A stretch of DNA of 64,000 bases from Rhizobiales bacterium GAS188. GTDB lineage: Bacteria; Pseudomonadota; Alphaproteobacteria; Rhizobiales; Beijerinckiaceae. The stretch covers positions 1,054,001 through 1,118,000 of the forward strand of contig FNSS01000001.1 in the NCBI GenBank assembly GCA_900104855.1. The letters are read 5' to 3'. The notes under the pieces were generated by a model. The model ran no database searches, had not been told where the DNA came from, and worked only from the letters and a program-made list of their open reading frames with translations. Position 1 is the first letter of the stretch. Each line of letters opens with the position of its first letter. Positions 26,113 to 36,023 of this stretch are shown one piece after another. A program made the position numbers and the translations under genes.

Positions 26113-26463
26113 ATGATCCAGATCAAACGAATTTACGAGCCTGCAGAGCCCGATGACGGTTTCCGCGTGCTCGTCGACCGCATCTGGCCACGTGGGCTCA
26201 AGAAAGCCGATACCGCAATCGACTTGTGGCTGAAGGAGATCGCACCCAGCACCAAGCTGCGACATTGGTTCGACCACGATCCCGCGAGATGGGAAGACTT
26301 CCGCAAGCGCTACAAGGCTGAGGTGGAGCCTCAGAGCGACACGCTCGCGATGTTGCGGAGCAAGGCGCGGCGGGGAACCGTGACGCTGCTTTATGCGGCT
26401 CGCGACATCGAGCACAACAATGCCGCAGCCCTTAAGAGGATCCTCAGCGGAGTGCGCTCGTAG
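26113..26463 (+). CDS. DUF488 family protein (YeaO-like)
   Basis: 116 residues, full length. It has the DUF488 hallmarks RIYEP, DRIWPRGLKK, LWLKEIAPSTKLRHWFDHDPARWEDFRKRY and the end motif TLLYAARDIEHNNAAALK. It is small, cytosolic and without a signal. The biochemical function is not established. It lies 65 bp after the methyltransferase gene on the same strand and may share its transcript. Confidence 0.9.
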   Translation: MIQIKRIYEPAEPDDGFRVLVDRIWPRGLKKADTAIDLWLKEIAPSTKLRHWFDHDPARWEDFRKRYKAEVEPQSDTLAMLRSKARRGTVTLLYAARDIEHNNAAALKRILSGVRS

Positions 26464-26517
26464 GGCGCTTCGTGGAGCGACGCGAACCTGCCAGTGGTCG
26501 GGTTCACTCGCTATCCT

Positions 26518-27270
26518 CTACTGAGCCTTCGCCGGCGCTCCCGGAAGCACGGCGGCCACACCGTCCGGATTGATGTTGAACGCCAGGAACGTCAGCGGCT
26601 CGACGCCAGGGTTGCCCCACTGGTGCACAAGCCCGAACGGCTCGTAGATCAAGGAACCGGGTCCCCTCGCCTCCGTCTTGCTCTCGACCGTGTTGGCCCC
26701 GGTGCCGGACACGATGTAATACAGGGCCGCTCCTGACCGATGGTGGGGCGGGTTGGAGGGCATGCCTGCCGGAAACGTAATCCGCGACAGATTGAGCTCA
26801 TATGCACCGGGCTTCAGGTCGGGAATCGGCATCACCGTGCGATAGAGTTCCTTGACGATGGCGGGCGGCGTCTCGGCAATCCGATCGAGATCCGCCGCCG
26901 GGACAAGGAGGAAGTGGAGGATGGTAGACGGCGCCGCGTTTCCAGCCTTCAGCGTCGCCATGTTCCCGGTGCCGATGAACAACCCTTCGCCGGCGTTGAG
27001 CGTCTTGGCTTCTCCACCCACCGACACCTGGGTCGATCCTGAGAGCTGGTAGAGGACACCGTTCACACCGGGGGTGCCGCTGGTTTCGCCCGGCGCAAGG
27101 GTGACACTCAGCGCCCTGAAATGGAGCGGCACGTCGGTCGCGCTCGGTAATTTGGCGGCAGCGATCGCCGTTCGGGTAATCGCCGACGGAGCTGGTGTGG
27201 TTTGTGCGGCGGCGGTGGCGGCAAGCGCCATTGCTCCAAGCGACAGGATCGCGGTTGTCCAGAGCCGCAT
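26518..27270 (-). CDS. Exported double-cupin protein
   Basis: 250 residues. The ATG has GGGAGG about five bases upstream. A signal peptide (MRLWTTAILSLGAMALAATAAAQ) is cleaved near 23. Two cupin barrels follow. The second holds the metal-type motif PPHHRSGAALYYIVSGTG with a later HQWGNPG. The first is more degenerate (VLYQLSGSTQV). It is probably a periplasmic sugar-, ligand- or metal-binding protein or dioxygenase-like enzyme with unknown substrate. It stands alone on the minus strand and converges with the DUF488 gene. Confidence 0.82.
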   Translation of the reverse strand: MRLWTTAILSLGAMALAATAAAQTTPAPSAITRTAIAAAKLPSATDVPLHFRALSVTLAPGETSGTPGVNGVLYQLSGSTQVSVGGEAKTLNAGEGLFIGTGNMATLKAGNAAPSTILHFLLVPAADLDRIAETPPAIVKELYRTVMPIPDLKPGAYELNLSRITFPAGMPSNPPHHRSGAALYYIVSGTGANTVESKTEARGPGSLIYEPFGLVHQWGNPGVEPLTFLAFNINPDGVAAVLPGAPAKAQ

Positions 27271-27414
27271 GATCACCTCCCGCGTCAAACGGATGATCCG
27301 AGCACCATACGCGCCCGCAGCGCGTGTTGGAACGCCAGTCGGCTTTTCGAGCTGAATGTGCCGGCGACGCCGTGATCCTCGGGCGCTACGGCGAGTTCGC
27401 GGACTGGCGAAACT

Positions 27415-27789
27415 TCAGGAGCGTTGCGACAGGAGCCGCGTTTCCAATTCCGCGATGGAAGCGACGAACCACAGATCTCGTCCGCGGTTTGCCTCGGAGA
27501 CGAAATCGCGCAATGGGGCGCTTTGCGCCGCCCAGCGATCAATGTCGCCGACCACCGCCAGGCGGAGCCGATAGTTGACGAATTTCTGGATCACCTGACC
27601 GGCGAGCCCCGTTCTCAGGCGAAAGAAGTCGTCGGCGAGCCGAAGCACCGGGATGGCGACCAGGTTCGCATTCTGCTCCCAGGCGAGGCTCAAGAACGTG
27701 TTCGCGTCGCCTTCATTCGCGAGTTGAGGGCCGGTGTCGGCGCAGACGAGCACGCGAACGCCGTGGATGCCGCGAGTTTCGTCGATCAT
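27415..27789 (-). CDS. DUF4180 domain protein
   Basis: About 124 residues from ATG MIDETRG, with AAAGGAG ten bases before (a TTG one codon earlier is equally possible). It has the family core VLVCADTGPQLANEGDANTFLSLAW, VAIPVLRLADDFFRLRTGLAGQVIQKFVNYRLRLAVVGD and FVSEANRGRDLWF. It is a cytosolic protein of unknown activity, of normal length. The upstream region carries a copy of the gcgaccgggacggtcgc repeat, and the IS begins less than 200 bp away. Confidence 0.88.
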   Translation of the reverse strand: MIDETRGIHGVRVLVCADTGPQLANEGDANTFLSLAWEQNANLVAIPVLRLADDFFRLRTGLAGQVIQKFVNYRLRLAVVGDIDRWAAQSAPLRDFVSEANRGRDLWFVASIAELETRLLSQRS

Positions 27790-27847
27790 CAAACCATGCA
27801 CTCCTTTTGGACCTGCGGCGGTAGCACGGGCGCCCGCGCACGGCGAT

Positions 27848-27896
27848 GCCGACCTCGCCGTTATCAAGAGCGACCGGGACGGTCGCGGTCCCAAAG
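27848..27896. repeat. G/C repeat of the gggaccgcgaccg family (copy 2)
   Basis: Nearly the same as 22688-22733 (cgacctcgccgttatcaaga followed by gcgaccgggacggtcgcggt). It lies between DUF4180 and the left end of the IS. Confidence 0.8.
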
Positions 27897-28048
27897 GCTA
27901 AGAGCCTGTGCTGGTCTTGGCGCGCGTTTCAATGCGCCGCGGTGGGCGTTGGCTTATCCCTCCCATGCGGAGCAGATCTTATGAGGGTGGTGGGTGATCA
28001 GGAGGTTAGGATTGGCTTTCCAGAACCCACCTAACCCGGGAGATCAAG

Positions 28049-29206
28049 ATGAAGGCGATCGTTCGGACTGACGCACCCACCGACGACGAGTATGTCACGA
28101 TTCACGTGGCCTTTGAACTGAGCAAGGCGAAGTGGAAGCTCGGGGTGATGCTGCCGGGCTCGGCGAAGTTGAGCCGCTATACGATTGCGGGGGGCGACCT
28201 GGCGGCGCTGGCGACGCGACTGGAGGCGGCCCGGTCGCGTGCGGCGCGCTGCGGCAAACCGGTGCGCATCATATCGTGCTACGAGGCGGGCTTCGACGGC
28301 CACTGGCTGCATCGCTGGCTGACGGAGCAAGGGGTCATCAATCACGAGATCGATCCGGCGAGCATCCAGGTGAGCCGGCGGGCGCGGCGGGCCAAGACCG
28401 ACCGGATCGACCTCGATCACCTGATGCGGACGCTGCTGGCTTATCTGCGTGGCGAACCGCGGGTGTGCAGCGTACTGCGTGTGCCGACGGTCGAGGACGA
28501 GGACCGCAAGCGTCGCAACCGGGAACGCAAATACCTGCTCGATGAGCGCACGGCCCACACCAATCGCCTCAAGGGGCTGCTGCACACCCAAGGCATCCGT
28601 GATGTCATGCCGCTCAAGTCTGGCTTCATCGATAAGCTTGCGAAGCTGTGCACCGGCGATGGGCATCCATTGCCGCCTAAGCTCAAGGAGGAGATCGTGC
28701 GCGAGCATCAGCGGCTGTGCCTGGTGCAGCAGCAGCTGGCCGCAGTGGAGGCCGAGAGCCGAGCCGAGCGCTCTTATGCCGTTGCGGGCTCGGCCGAGGA
28801 GAAGAGCGTGCGCCTGGCGCGGCTCAAGAGCATCGGCCCGGTCGGCAGCCAAGGGCTGGTCAACGAGGCCTTCTATCGTTCCTTCGACAATCGCCGCCAG
28901 GTCGGCAGCTATTTCGGATTGACCGGAACGCCCTATGACAGCGGCGCCAGTCGGCATGATCAGGGCATCAGCAAAGCCGGCAACCGCCGGGCCCGCGAGC
29001 TCGCCATCGAGCTCTCCTGGCTGTGGCTGCGCCATCAGCCAGACAGCGAGCTGAGCCGTTGGTTTCGTGAGCGGGTGGGCGACGCCAAAGGAAAGGTGCG
29101 GCGCATCGCCATCGTGGCCTTGGCCCGCAAGCTCGTGGTTGCCCTGTGGCGCTATCTCGAGACCGGCCTGGTGCCCACCGGCGCCAAGCTGGGCCTGAGC
29201 CGCTGA
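28049..29206 (+). CDS. IS110-family transposase
   Basis: 385 residues, apparently intact. The N-terminal RuvC-like domain has VAFELSKAKWKLG, YEAGFDG and RRAKTDRIDLDHL, i.e. the acidic set with Glu in place of the usual first Asp. A coiled-coil linker lies at about 150-250. The C-terminal Tnp domain contains LKSIGPVG, GSYFGLTGTPYDSGASRHDQGISKAGNRRARE with the conserved Ser region, and a basic end. In characterised members the enzyme works with a structured RNA made from the element's own non-coding end. The start follows GGGAG (acccgggagatcaag). Confidence 0.92.
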   Translation: MKAIVRTDAPTDDEYVTIHVAFELSKAKWKLGVMLPGSAKLSRYTIAGGDLAALATRLEAARSRAARCGKPVRIISCYEAGFDGHWLHRWLTEQGVINHEIDPASIQVSRRARRAKTDRIDLDHLMRTLLAYLRGEPRVCSVLRVPTVEDEDRKRRNRERKYLLDERTAHTNRLKGLLHTQGIRDVMPLKSGFIDKLAKLCTGDGHPLPPKLKEEIVREHQRLCLVQQQLAAVEAESRAERSYAVAGSAEEKSVRLARLKSIGPVGSQGLVNEAFYRSFDNRRQVGSYFGLTGTPYDSGASRHDQGISKAGNRRARELAIELSWLWLRHQPDSELSRWFRERVGDAKGKVRRIAIVALARKLVVALWRYLETGLVPTGAKLGLSR

Positions 29207-29553
29207 ACGGCGGCCAAAGATGACGGCCGACGTGAGCCAAGGACAGACGTGTGACCGTGCCTCCCCTGGGGCTGGCGCTATCCAATGCCGCTTAGCAGAT
29301 GGGTCCCGTCTCTTCTGGGCTTCGCCTTCACCCGTGTATGAAAGACTAGGGCACCGGGCTATCGCGCCCGACCGGATACAAGGTGATGCGGTGTTGCCGC
29401 ATATCTCGCACACAGCCCAGTCCAGGATCACGTTTCGCCGTTCACAGGCCGCAAACATCCAGCCGCAGCGCAGGCCGCAGCCGCCTGACTCTTGGCGGTC
29501 GATCGGCTCCGGCATCCCACCGCCGGTGCCAAAAACACCTCTTGACAAACCGC
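29207..29553 (+). ncRNA. Candidate guide (bridge/seek) RNA region of the IS
   Basis: About 350 bp after the transposase stop is non-coding but inside the element. At least two hairpins are clear: CGGGC/GCCCG at 29355-29370 and ATGCGG/CCGCAT at 29386-29402. In IS1111-group elements the targeting RNA is encoded between the transposase gene and the right end, which is exactly this interval. RNA ends and guide loops were not determined. Confidence 0.45.
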
Positions 29554-29562
29554 CCCTCATAC

Positions 29563-29745
29563 AAGGGGAGGGTGGCCCGAACGCGGTGAGGGACGGGTGG
29601 GGTCCGCATCAGAAGAAGTCCCCCACCCGTCCGCTCCCCCCGGCTCCCCAATCCTGGCACCCAGGCGCATCACTAAGATGCCGGGGGGCGCGTCCACCCT
29701 CCCCCACTCGCTGCGCTCGCGGAGGAGGGATAAGCCCAACTCCGC
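29563..29745. repeat. Palindromic intergenic repeat, family B, abutting the IS right end
   Basis: Starts with caaggggagggtggcccgaa, has opposed gacgggtgggg and cccccacccgtc arms, and ends ggagggataagcccaactcc. A stretch ttggcttatccctccc to the left of the IS (27948 onward) is partly complementary to this end. The 29746-29886 remainder shows only the MFS promoter region. Confidence 0.7.
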
Positions 29746-29886
29746 GCACCGACGTCCATAATTCGGCGCAGCCCGTAACATTCGAGGATCAGCAAGGTCG
29801 ATATCGGCAGGCGCCGCAACCATTGCGTCCCTCCCCGGGCGCGGCGGAACGGCAGGACGCGGCATCGTCAGATGAGGAGATCCGCA

Positions 29887-31179
29887 ATGGTGACTTCGCT
29901 CAAGCGCAGCTTCTATGGCTGGACCGTAGTGGCGGCGGCCTTCGTGGTCGCGGTCTTCGGCTGGGGCGTGGGTTTCTACGGGCCGCCCGTCTACTTGAAT
30001 GCCGTGCAGCAGGCGCGCGGCTGGTCCCTGCCCCTGATATCCGGCGCCGTGACGGTGCATTTCCTGCTCGGCGCCCTGGTGGTTGCCAATCTGCCGGCGC
30101 TGCATGCCCGTTTCGGGCTACCTGCCGTCACCAAGGCGGGCGCCATCTCGCTCGCGCTTGGCGTTCTCGGCTGGGCGACGGCGAGCGCCCCCTGGCAGCT
30201 CTACGCTGCGACCATCCTGAGCGGCGCCGGTTGGGTCGCCTTGGGCGCGGCGGCGATCAACGCCATCATCTCGCCTTGGTTCATCCGCAGCCGCCCGGCT
30301 GCGCTGGCGATGGCCTATAACGGGGCGAGCATCGGCGGCGTCCTGTTCTCGCCGCTCTGGGTCGCAGCCATTGCCTGGCTCGGCTTTGCCGGCGCCGCAG
30401 CGCTGATCGGCTGCGTCATGGTGGCCGCGCTCTGGCTCTTGGCGGATCTCGTCATCTCGCGAACCCCGGAAGCCATGGGCCTTTCGCCGGACGGCGACGC
30501 GGCCGGCGAGACCGCTTCTGCATCGCGCAACGCGGTCGCTGCCGTGCAGGGCAGCATCTGGCGCAATCGCAGCTTCCTGACCTTGGCGATCGGCATGTCG
30601 CTCGGGCTCTTCGCCCAGATCGGGCTGATCGCCCATCTGTTCTCGCTGCTGGTGCCGCCGCTCGGGGCCGGGCTCGCCGGCGTGACGATGGGAATGGCCA
30701 CCGCCTGCGCCATTGCGGGGCGCACCCTGATGGGCTTCCTGCTGCCGGGAATTGCCGATCGACGCCTCGCGGCAGCCGGGAGCTATGGCGTGCAGATCCT
30801 CGGTTGCGCGGCCTTCCTCCTGGCGGCCGGCCATGACACGGTCTTCCTCATCATCGGCGTCGTCCTGTTCGGCGTCGGCATCGGCAATGCCACCTCTTTG
30901 CCGCCGCTGATCGCCCAGATGGAATTCGCCAAACAGGATGTGCAGCGCGCCGTGGCCCTGATCACGGCGACGAGCCAGGCGACCTATGCGTTCGCGCCGG
31001 CGGTCTTCGGAGCGATCCGGGCATTCTCGCAGGCGAACGAGGTTGGCACGCAGACCGTGGTGCCGCTGTTCTTCTGCACCGCCGCCCTGTTCCAGCTCCT
31101 CGCCATTGCGAGCCTGGTGATCGGACGGCGGCAGTGGCGAGTGGCGAATGGCAAATGGCGAGTAGTGAGTAGTGAGTAG
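29887..31179 (+). CDS. MFS transporter
   Basis: 430 residues. The ATG follows GAGGAG by seven bases. It has twelve predicted membrane helices, starting with FYGWTVVAAAFVVAVFGWG, and a central hydrophilic loop near 195-215. The short motif between helices 2 and 3 is weak. It resembles monocarboxylate-type MFS carriers (oxalate/formate-like), but the substrate is unknown. The last 14 residues (WRVANGKWRVVSSE region) are encoded by the 7-bp repeat array at 31135-31242 and are therefore a recent extension of the protein. Confidence 0.88.
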   Translation: MVTSLKRSFYGWTVVAAAFVVAVFGWGVGFYGPPVYLNAVQQARGWSLPLISGAVTVHFLLGALVVANLPALHARFGLPAVTKAGAISLALGVLGWATASAPWQLYAATILSGAGWVALGAAAINAIISPWFIRSRPAALAMAYNGASIGGVLFSPLWVAAIAWLGFAGAAALIGCVMVAALWLLADLVISRTPEAMGLSPDGDAAGETASASRNAVAAVQGSIWRNRSFLTLAIGMSLGLFAQIGLIAHLFSLLVPPLGAGLAGVTMGMATACAIAGRTLMGFLLPGIADRRLAAAGSYGVQILGCAAFLLAAGHDTVFLIIGVVLFGVGIGNATSLPPLIAQMEFAKQDVQRAVALITATSQATYAFAPAVFGAIRAFSQANEVGTQTVVPLFFCTAALFQLLAIASLVIGRRQWRVANGKWRVVSSE

Positions 31180-31242
31180 TGAGGAGTGAGGAGTGAGGAG
31201 TGAGATATCGGATTGCTCATTCACTCTTCACTCTTCACTCAT
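31135..31242. repeat. 7-bp tandem array in two opposing arms (locus 1)
   Basis: Ten heptamers (tggcgag, tggcgaa, tggcaaa, tagtgag, gagtgag) run to about 31204. After a 14-bp spacer come complementary-sense heptamers (tcactct). The arms could pair. The left arm encodes the C-terminus of the MFS gene and the right arm touches the stop of the convergent VOC gene. Confidence 0.85.
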
Positions 31243-31610
31243 TGTGCGCCCGGGGTGAAGACGCGCAGGCGATGCCCGTCCGGGTCGAGGGCGACGAAGG
31301 TGCGCCCGAAATCGAGATCGGTCGGCGTCTGGATGATCTTGAGGCCGCGACGGCTCCAATCCGCATGCATGGCATCGACGGTGGCGCGATCCGCGGCCGT
31401 GAAGCAGATCTCGGCGCTGCCGGAAGCACCGACCGCTGAGGGCTCAACCGCGTGGCGCGACCAGAGGCCGAGCATGAGGCCGGACGACATGGCGAACATG
31501 GCGAAGGTCGGCGAGGATTCGACCGGCGGGCGGCCGAGCAGATCCGCATAGAAGGCGGCGCTGTCGGAGGGCTTGTCGACATAGAGGAGGACGAAGCTGA
31601 CATCGAGCAT
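31239..31610 (-). CDS. VOC (glyoxalase/bleomycin-resistance fold) protein
   Basis: 123 residues. Paired beta-alpha-beta-beta-beta units are visible as SFVLLYVDKPSDSAAFYADLLG and EICFTAADRATVDAMHADWSRRGL, ending FVALDPDGHRLRVFTPG. The metal-ligand set is incomplete at the N-terminus, as often in this family, so the activity cannot be assigned. It lies 106 bp downstream of the WYL regulator on the same strand and could be its target. Confidence 0.85.
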   Translation of the reverse strand: MLDVSFVLLYVDKPSDSAAFYADLLGRPPVESSPTFAMFAMSSGLMLGLWSRHAVEPSAVGASGSAEICFTAADRATVDAMHADWSRRGLKIIQTPTDLDFGRTFVALDPDGHRLRVFTPGAQ

Positions 31611-31716
31611 GGCGGTTTCCTTCCGATGATGGGCGAGCCGGCATCAGCGCCGCTCGGTGAACCCGTCATAGAACGAGACACTGCCATATTCTGTCAGCAT
31701 CGGTTTCGTATCGGTT

Positions 31717-32412
31717 TCACGCCTTTTGCGGAGGAATGCGTTCGACCTCGCGCCACTCCTTCAGCAAGGCCAGGCGCCGGCGGGGATAACGCGTCTCGGT
31801 GACGGTCAAGGCGGCGATCCGGTCGGTGCGGAAGTTCCGGTAGCCTTGCCGCAGCTCGCACCAGGCGGCGACGACGCGCACGCGATCGAAGAAGCCGAGC
31901 GCGAAGGGCCAGACCGTCCTTTCGGTCTTTCCCCCTCCGCCGCTCTCATAAGTGATGGCGAGCTTGCGCTCGGTGCGGATCGCCTGCCGGATGAGGCTGA
32001 GCTCGGCATCGCCCGCGGCGATCGGCGCTCCCGAACCGACCAGAAGCGTCGTGGCGTCGAGGGTGTCGCGCAGATCCTGCGGCAGCACGGCCGCGATCTT
32101 GGCGAGCGCGTTCCTGGCGGCAGCGCCTAGCCGCGCATCGCCGCGCTTGGCGACCCAGCGCGAGCCGAGGACGAGCGCCTCGATCTCCTCCTCCTGGAAC
32201 ATCAGAGGCGGCAGCATGAAACCCGGCCGCAGGATATAGCCGAGGCCGGGCTCGCCATCGATGGCCGCGCCTTGCGCCTGCAGGGCGCGGATATCGCGGT
32301 AGAGCGAGCGCAGGCTGATGCCGAGCTCCTCGGCAAGCAGGTGGCCGCTCACCGGCCGGCGATGACGGCGCAGGATCTGGATCAGCTCGAGCAGGCGTTC
32401 GGCACGCGACAC
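31717..32412 (-). CDS. HTH and WYL domain transcriptional regulator (YafY type)
   Basis: 231 residues. The N-terminal HTH_11 domain (MSRAERLLELIQILRRHRRPVSGHLLAEELGISLRSLYRDIRALQ), a linker and a WYL-like domain (ITYESGGG, WPFALGFFDRVRVVAAWCELRQGYRNFRTDRI) are followed by a short tail. WYL regulators sense small ligands or nucleic acids. This one most likely controls the adjacent VOC gene. Confidence 0.88.
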   Translation of the reverse strand: MSRAERLLELIQILRRHRRPVSGHLLAEELGISLRSLYRDIRALQAQGAAIDGEPGLGYILRPGFMLPPLMFQEEEIEALVLGSRWVAKRGDARLGAAARNALAKIAAVLPQDLRDTLDATTLLVGSGAPIAAGDAELSLIRQAIRTERKLAITYESGGGGKTERTVWPFALGFFDRVRVVAAWCELRQGYRNFRTDRIAALTVTETRYPRRRLALLKEWREVERIPPQKA

Positions 32413-32497
32413 GGCATTGGTTCCCGCGGAAGACCGGAAATTAGCTCAGGATACTGCCATGATCTGGCAGCATGGCGCTATGGTCGGGCGGGTGGCG

Positions 32498-33818
<1,321 letters not shown>

Positions 33819-33825
33819 GGCGCGA

Positions 33826-34125
33826 TCAATTATCGCGGCCAAGCGCCTTCTCGGTCGCATTCAGGAGGCCGATCGTCGGGTTGTCCTTGCAATAATTGGC
33901 GATCTTGATGCCGTTTTCCTTCATTTTTCCAAAGTCGACGGTCGTCTCGTCATCCTCATTGGCGTAGTAGCCCGAGATCCACATCAACAATGCGCCGATA
34001 TCGTCGGCGCTGCTCTTCAAGAAATCCTCGCATTTGATGGTCGACATATCGACCACCTGGGCGGAAGCGGGCCCGGCGGCGAAAAGTCCGAGCGCAAGCG
34101 CGGCCGCGACATAGACCTTGTTCAT
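33826..34125 (-). CDS. HdeA/HdeB-like small periplasmic protein
   Basis: 99 residues. The signal peptide (MNKVYVAAALALGLFAAGPASAQ) is followed by a 75-residue acid-stress-chaperone-like domain with two Cys that should pair (TIKCEDFL and ANYCKDNP) and the W-x-x-GYY motif (LMWISGYYANEDDE). By analogy with HdeA it may protect periplasmic proteins at low pH, but alphaproteobacterial members are untested in general. It is convergent with obgE with a seven-base gap. Confidence 0.8.
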   Translation of the reverse strand: MNKVYVAAALALGLFAAGPASAQVVDMSTIKCEDFLKSSADDIGALLMWISGYYANEDDETTVDFGKMKENGIKIANYCKDNPTIGLLNATEKALGRDN

Positions 34126-34242
34126 GATGGGAACCCCGAATTGATGACGGCTGAGCTTATCCCATATGGGCGTTCGAGCCATCTGCCTAGGGCCGGGCTT
34201 CGAGCTCGCATTGACGGCGGTTCACGGCTCGCGATCGCTAAG

Positions 34243-34360
34243 AGCCCCCCACCCGTACCCTCCCCACCACGAAGTCGTGGGGGGAGGGATGCGATCAGCG
34301 CTGATCATTTCCCTCCCCCCGCGAGCGGAGCGAGTGGTGGGGAGGGTACGGGTGGGGGGC
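34243..34360. repeat. Palindromic repeat with 27-bp perfect arms
   Basis: The arms gccccccacccgtaccctcc... at 34243-34269 and its exact complement at 34334-34360 enclose a second, smaller hairpin pair. It is the longest perfect inverted repeat I found in the window. It fills most of the 34126-34467 gap, and no gene is seen there. Confidence 0.85.
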
Positions 34361-34467
34361 GTTCGATCCATAGGACGACGAAAGCTGAATTCCGCAAAGG
34401 TCTCGAGCGTGGCTCATCTCGGAGCCCGCAATCAGCTATGCTGCACATATCACTCAAAGGATTCGCC

Positions 34468-34848
34468 ATGACCGACAGAATCGATCGCTGCTTTTTCGCC
34501 CTGAGCCTGCTCTTTGCCCTCGCGGGAGTCGTCATGGGGATCATCATGGGAATGCGGGAGGATTTCTCGCTCGCCCCGGTGCATGCGCATCTCAATCTCG
34601 TGGGCTTCGTCACCTTGGCCCTGTTCGGGGTTGCCTATCGCATCGGCTGGGCCCGCAAGGATGGCTGGGCGGTGACGCAATTTGCGATCGGGGCGCCCGG
34701 AGCCCTTATCTTGCCGATCGGCATGTATCTCGCGATGACGGCCAATCAACCGGCGCTCGCCATTCTCGGCTCCATCTTGTCGCTCGCCTCCCTATGCCTG
34801 TTCCTGATCAATTGCATACGCGCCTGGCGGGACCCGATGCCGGCTTGA
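34468..34848 (+). CDS. Small four-helix membrane protein
   Basis: 126 residues with four predicted membrane helices and the segment [25 protein letters not shown]. That His-x-His-Leu-x-Leu-x-Gly pattern is shared with a haem-copper-oxidase-like family of small proteins, often labelled cytochrome c oxidase-related. A single such protein cannot be an oxidase; haem binding is only suggested. The ATG lies after AAGG (caaaggattcgcc). It is 31 bp upstream of proB and probably co-transcribed. Confidence 0.7.
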   Translation: MTDRIDRCFFALSLLFALAGVVMGIIMGMREDFSLAPVHAHLNLVGFVTLALFGVAYRIGWARKDGWAVTQFAIGAPGALILPIGMYLAMTANQPALAILGSILSLASLCLFLINCIRAWRDPMPA

Positions 34849-34879
34849 CTTCGCCCGTTGCGGACGCCAATCGAGCCGG

Positions 34880-36001
34880 ATGACCAGCCTGCCCTTCCTT
34901 CCCGGCTTCAAGCGCATCGTCGTCAAGGTCGGCTCGGCGCTGCTCGTCGATCGCGACAAGGGCCGGCTGCGTCGCGCCTGGCTCGCCGCGCTCGCCGAGG
35001 ATATCGGCGACCTCGTCGCGCAGGGCGCCGAGATGATCGTGGTGTCGTCCGGCGCGATCGCGCTCGGCCGCACCGTGCTCGGCCTCAACGGCACGACGCT
35101 GCGCCTCGAGGAAAGCCAGGCTTCGGCGGCGGTCGGCCAGATCGCGCTGGCACGCGTCTGGGCGGAAGCGCTGGCGCATGAGGGCATCACGGCCGGCCAG
35201 ATCCTGCTGACGCTCGGCGATACGGAAGAGAGGCGGCGCTATCTCAATGCCCGCGCCACGCTCGGCAAGCTGCTCGAGCTGCGCGCGGTCCCGGTCGTCA
35301 ACGAGAACGACACGGTCGCGACCGCCGAGATCCGCTATGGCGACAATGACCGTCTCGCCGCCAGGGTCGCCACCATGGCGGGCGCCGACTGCCTGATCCT
35401 GCTCTCCGACGTCGACGGGCTCTACGATGCGCCTCCGCATGAGCGCCCCGACGCCAAGCTCATCCCGGTGGTCGAGCGGGTGACGCGCGAGATCGAGGAC
35501 ATGGCGGGCGCCTCGGCCTCGATCTATTCGCGCGGCGGCATGCGCACCAAGATCGAGGCGGCGCGCATTGCGACCGGCGCCGGCGTGCATATGGTGATCG
35601 CCAATGGCCGCAATTCCAACCCGCTGCGGCGCATCGCCGAGCATGGCCCCTGCACCTGGTTCCTGACCAGCTCGACGCCGAGGGCGGCGCGCAAGACCTT
35701 CATCGCCGGCACGCTCGAGCCGAAAGGCGTGCTCGTCATCGATGCGGGCGCCGCCAGGGCGCTCGGGCGCGGCAAGAGCCTGCTCGCCGCTGGCGTCACG
35801 CGCATCGAGGGCGAGTTCGCGCGCGGCGACGCGGTGCTGATCCACGGCCCGGACGGCCATGAGGTCGGACGCGGTCTCGTCGGCTACGATGCCGAGGATG
35901 TCAGGCGCATCATCGGGCGCAGCACCGAAGACATCCTGTCGATCCTCGGCGCCGGCGCGCGCGCCGAGGTGATCCACCGCGACGATCTCGCCGTGGCGTG
36001 A
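34880..36001 (+). CDS. proB: Glutamate 5-kinase
   Basis: 373 residues, the full two-domain form. The amino-acid kinase domain (about 10-260) has [43 protein letters not shown] and a C-terminal PUA domain ([13 protein letters not shown] to the end). It catalyses ATP-dependent phosphorylation of glutamate, the first step of proline synthesis, normally inhibited by proline. proA is not in the window. Confidence 0.96.
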   Translation: MTSLPFLPGFKRIVVKVGSALLVDRDKGRLRRAWLAALAEDIGDLVAQGAEMIVVSSGAIALGRTVLGLNGTTLRLEESQASAAVGQIALARVWAEALAHEGITAGQILLTLGDTEERRRYLNARATLGKLLELRAVPVVNENDTVATAEIRYGDNDRLAARVATMAGADCLILLSDVDGLYDAPPHERPDAKLIPVVERVTREIEDMAGASASIYSRGGMRTKIEAARIATGAGVHMVIANGRNSNPLRRIAEHGPCTWFLTSSTPRAARKTFIAGTLEPKGVLVIDAGAARALGRGKSLLAAGVTRIEGEFARGDAVLIHGPDGHEVGRGLVGYDAEDVRRIIGRSTEDILSILGAGARAEVIHRDDLAVA

Positions 36002-36023
36002 TCTTTTGATCGCCCGGCCTTCG

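Larger units (their letters stand above)
27980..29561 (+). mobile_element. IS110-family element, IS1111-like arrangement
   Basis: An intact transposase frame (28049-29206) has a short left arm (about 70 bp) and a long non-coding right arm (about 350 bp). Subterminal inverted repeats are visible: tatgaggg-tgg at 27980-27990 and its complement ending ccctcata at 29554-29561. Such subterminal repeats, and the large gap on the right, are the hallmarks of the IS1111 group. The outermost few bases on each side probably also belong to the element. No target duplication is expected. The right end lies in a palindromic repeat (29563 onward), a usual target type for this family. Confidence 0.75.

Noticed and set aside
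28049-29206. Phage integrase or genomic island border
   Set aside because: The gene is an IS110-family transposase, and no attachment site or tRNA lies near it.
31135-31242. CRISPR-like array
   Set aside because: Units are 7 bp with no spacers and no cas genes; they are tandem repeats.
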